A stretch of 64,000 bases of DNA from Rhizopus arrhizus (Eukaryota > Mucoromycota > Mucoromycetes > Mucorales > Rhizopodaceae). The stretch spans positions 1 to 64,000 of the forward strand of contig JAKZZE010000020.1 in assembly GCA_024220505.1 (NCBI GenBank), given 5' to 3'. Both the position numbers and the translations under genes were made by a program. Under the pieces are notes generated by a model that was not told the DNA's origin, did no database searches, and saw only the letters and a program-made list of their open reading frames with translations. Below, in pieces: positions 61,675 to 64,000 of the stretch. Within the stretch, counting starts at the first letter, position 1, and every line of letters starts with the position of its first letter.

Positions 61675-61690
61675 TTGCCCCCTTCCAGGT
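61675..61690 (-). promoter_or_regulatory. RT5 polypurine tract
   Basis: CCTGGAAGGGGGCAA in minus sense, adjoining the LTR start TGATGTATCC. It would prime plus-strand cDNA synthesis. RT1 has no comparable tract at this position. Confidence 0.75.
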
Positions 61691-61880
61691 TGGAACAACC
61701 GATGAGCATCATGAATAACGAAGAGTACAGGGATCATATCCAATATGATTGCGTAGGCTGTTTATATTAAAGACGTAAGTGTAGAGGAAAGAGAGAGTAT
61801 GCTCTTCTGGTATATAATCGATAAAAACCCAAAAAACCTCTTGAGGAAAAAAGTAATGGGAAAAGATCATATTCAGCTCG

Positions 61881-64000
61881 TTACTTTGTCTTGTTTCGTT
61901 TGTTAAAATTATTAGTCTTGGTTGGAACATTGGTATGAGATGAGCGTTTACGTTTGCCAATGTTATTATTGACGTTACGTCTTGCCCAGTACTGTTCTAT
62001 CATACTCATGTCATCAAAACTTGAGGCAGGTTCCCAGGTATCATATTCTGGAGGATAACCTTTCCATCTTACTAGGTATTTATAATTACTAGTGTTATTT
62101 CCTTTATGTTGGATAATTGCCTGCACATCGTACTGTTGTTGGTCAGCGCGATTATTAACAACGTTGTCTGTAGAGATGAGTTTGATGTGCGAGGTAGGTA
62201 CGTCGCGCGATAATAGTGTACCTGTTTTATCCGTCAAAATGTAGCTACCATTTTTTGTGACTCCATGTACGACAAAGGGGCCCTCGTACCTTGGGTCAGT
62301 TTTACTATTTCTATTCACATTTTTTATCATAACTTCGCTATTATTAGGAAATTGTTGATGTACAATGCGGTGTTTCTTTGTAAAATACTCGTTGTCAGTT
62401 CTTTGAGTAGTCATAATACGGTTACGTATAGCAGGGATTACTATGTTGTTCATATTGTCTAATTTATTTTCTAGTGCTTTAGCATACTGCTGACTAGAGT
62501 TAGGTATTGAGGATTGTGTATTGGAATAATCCTGGAATTCATTTGGTTGTCTATTATACATAAGCACAAATGGTCTGGAATGGTGTAATCTAGAATATTT
62601 GCAATTCATAGCATATTGAATACTAGGAAGGAAAAGATTCCACTCGTCTTTCTTGCCTTGTAATCTTTTAACAAGAGCTCGTTTGGCTATTCCGACAAAC
62701 GATTCGTTAGTCGAATTTCCCAATGGGTTATAAGGCAGTGAAAGTCTATGGTCAATACCACAGGTTTCCATTAATGAATTAAATATTTCATTAGTGAATT
62801 CTGTACCGTTATCTGAACTAAGCTTTTTGGGCCAACCAAAAGTGCAAAAGATATCTCTAAGTTCATTAGCTATGGATACTGCAGTTTTATCCATTAATGG
62901 TCTTAGAATTGTAAATCTTGTGAAGAGATCAACTAGGACTAAAATGAAATTATGTCCTTCTGTTGATGTAATGTTCAGGGTACCGAGGTCAATACAGACG
63001 TGATCAAAAGGACCATCTGGTAGAATACTACGGGGAGGGTGATACCCGTGTTTGCCAATATTAAATTGTTGACATTCAGGACAATTGGATACTAGCTGCA
63101 ATGCATCTTTTTTAATATTAATCCAGTGCAAATTATCATTGTGGATTGTCTTTACAATAGCATCAGCCCCAAAGTGTCCAAGTAGATGTGCCTTTAATAA
63201 TAGGTTATGACGTTCCTCTTCTGGTGGTGTCATGTAGTCTACTAGCTGTACAGCTCTTTGTTTTATGTTTGTACTGTTGTCTGTAGTACGTTTACTCTGT
63301 GACTTTGTATTTTTATTTTTTATGGAAAGTTGCTGAGGATTATTATCTCCCCCCAGTCTTTTTTCCGTATCGTCTGAAAAAAGACGAGAAAGTGAATCCG
63401 GCAACACATTTTCAATTCCTGGACGATGGATTACTTTGAATGTATAGTTGAAAATAGTTTCGAACCAATTCAGCATCATGGGATTAGGAATGTTTTGTGT
63501 GCCAAGATAGACCAAACTTTTATGATCAGTATACAGCGTGAATTGAGATCCATACAACCACTTGTGAAATCTTTCAAAAAGATAACAGATGGCTAACAGC
63601 TCTCGTTTAGTTGTCGAGTAGTTCATTTCTGACTTCGACAGTGCTCTTGCTGCGAATCCAATATAGCGAGTTTTATCGTCAATAATTTGATAAAGTACAC
63701 CGCCAATTCCTGTGTTGCTAGCATCTGTAGCTAGCTGTAATTCATGACGCATGTCAGGTATAGACAGAACAGGAGCATTAGATAAGGCTGTTTGTATATT
63801 TCGAAAAGCCTGTAGGTATTTGTCAGTCCAAATGTGTTCCAATGAACCTTCGTTACGTAGTTTATCTAACGGTGCGGTCATGGTAGAGAAATTTGGGAGA
63901 TGACTTCGAAAATAATTAGCGAGGCCTAGAAAGCGTTGTATATCTTTTCCAGTCTTTGGTATTGGCCATGCTAAAGCATTTGCAACCTTTCTGCTATCCA
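61881..64000 (-). CDS. RT5 pol: RT end, RNase H, integrase, chromodomain (partial)
   Basis: The frame is open to the right edge of the window, so the 5' part is missing. From that edge inward: the RT connection (IQRFLGLANYFRSHLP), RNase H (LATDASNTGIGG, LYTDHKSLVYLG), integrase zinc finger (HLLGHFGADAIVKTIH ... CPECQQFN), DDE core (DHVCIDLGTL, SSDNGTEF, NSTNESFVG), a GPF-type module (YEGPFVVHGVTKNGSYIL), and a C-terminal chromodomain (YLVRWKGYPPEYDTWEP) with a basic tail. This is a chromovirus. Here integrase is fused to RNase H in the usual way, in contrast to RT1/RT2. The chromodomain would direct insertion to chromatin marks. About 200 bp of non-coding sequence separate the stop from the LTR. 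Confidence 0.94.
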   Translation of the reverse strand, partial: DSRKVANALAWPIPKTGKDIQRFLGLANYFRSHLPNFSTMTAPLDKLRNEGSLEHIWTDKYLQAFRNIQTALSNAPVLSIPDMRHELQLATDASNTGIGGVLYQIIDDKTRYIGFAARALSKSEMNYSTTKRELLAICYLFERFHKWLYGSQFTLYTDHKSLVYLGTQNIPNPMMLNWFETIFNYTFKVIHRPGIENVLPDSLSRLFSDDTEKRLGGDNNPQQLSIKNKNTKSQSKRTTDNSTNIKQRAVQLVDYMTPPEEERHNLLLKAHLLGHFGADAIVKTIHNDNLHWINIKKDALQLVSNCPECQQFNIGKHGYHPPRSILPDGPFDHVCIDLGTLNITSTEGHNFILVLVDLFTRFTILRPLMDKTAVSIANELRDIFCTFGWPKKLSSDNGTEFTNEIFNSLMETCGIDHRLSLPYNPLGNSTNESFVGIAKRALVKRLQGKKDEWNLFLPSIQYAMNCKYSRLHHSRPFVLMYNRQPNEFQDYSNTQSSIPNSSQQYAKALENKLDNMNNIVIPAIRNRIMTTQRTDNEYFTKKHRIVHQQFPNNSEVMIKNVNRNSKTDPRYEGPFVVHGVTKNGSYILTDKTGTLLSRDVPTSHIKLISTDNVVNNRADQQQYDVQAIIQHKGNNTSNYKYLVRWKGYPPEYDTWEPASSFDDMSMIEQYWARRNVNNNIGKRKRSSHTNVPTKTNNFNKRNKTK

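Overview
This window is a dense cluster of transposable elements from an AT-rich eukaryotic genome, most likely a fungus and probably an early-diverging one (Mucoromycota). That assignment is an inference. It rests on short GT-AG introns (about 45-95 bp), Ty3/Gypsy elements including one with a chromodomain, Plavaka-type CACTA transposons, Merlin and Tc1 elements, and very low GC. I recognise no host protein-coding gene. The only genes that look like host genes are two tRNAs: tRNA-Gly(GCC) at 36421-36491 (+) and tRNA-Arg(ACG) at 59458-59530 (-).

Layout. 1-14.2 kb holds two diverged copies of one segment, each with a Merlin (IS1595-like) transposase pseudogene, the same solo LTR at the same site, and a tRNA-like (SINE-like) tail. 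They are separated by a 422-bp-period satellite and a TTC microsatellite. The second Merlin copy is split by a Tc1 element (5987-7644) with 233-bp inverted repeats. A third, partial copy of the flanking segment lies at about 11.9-14.2 kb. 14.2-36.4 kb is a head-to-tail array of four CACTA/Plavaka elements (A-D) whose CACTG...CAGTG ends are only 2-4 bp apart. A and C carry a convergent pair of spliced genes, a DDE transposase (-) and an unrecognised TnpA-like partner (+). B and D are gene-less derivatives. A has intact genes but no left end. C has both ends, but its transposase is broken by a Tc1 insertion. Two copies of that same dead Tc1 sit in A and C.

36.4-43.2 kb is tRNA-Gly followed by nested LTR fragments and a third Tc1 (38388-40484) that itself contains a solo LTR. 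43.2-59.3 kb holds two complete Ty3/Gypsy retrotransposons in tandem on the minus strand: RT1 at 43167-51381 and RT2 at 51482-59309. They share an unusual four-gene layout: gag; a PR-RT-RNaseH ORF reached by a -1 frameshift at AAAAAAC; a separate integrase ORF with its own ATG after a non-coding spacer; and a third, unrecognised ORF that follows integrase, has a TATA-like box upstream, and ends inside the 3' LTR. RT2 has LTRs that differ at one position by eye and looks recently active. RT1's gag is split by a solo LTR.

59.3-64 kb holds tRNA-Arg, the gag end of a plus-strand Ty3/Gypsy element (RT4) with a GGGAAAA slippery site, and a minus-strand chromovirus (RT5) inserted into RT4 and running off the right edge.

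The strongest candidates for something undescribed are the split-integrase plus third-ORF architecture of RT1/RT2 and the TnpA-like partner gene of the CACTA elements. All coordinates, splice sites and target-site duplications were read by eye.
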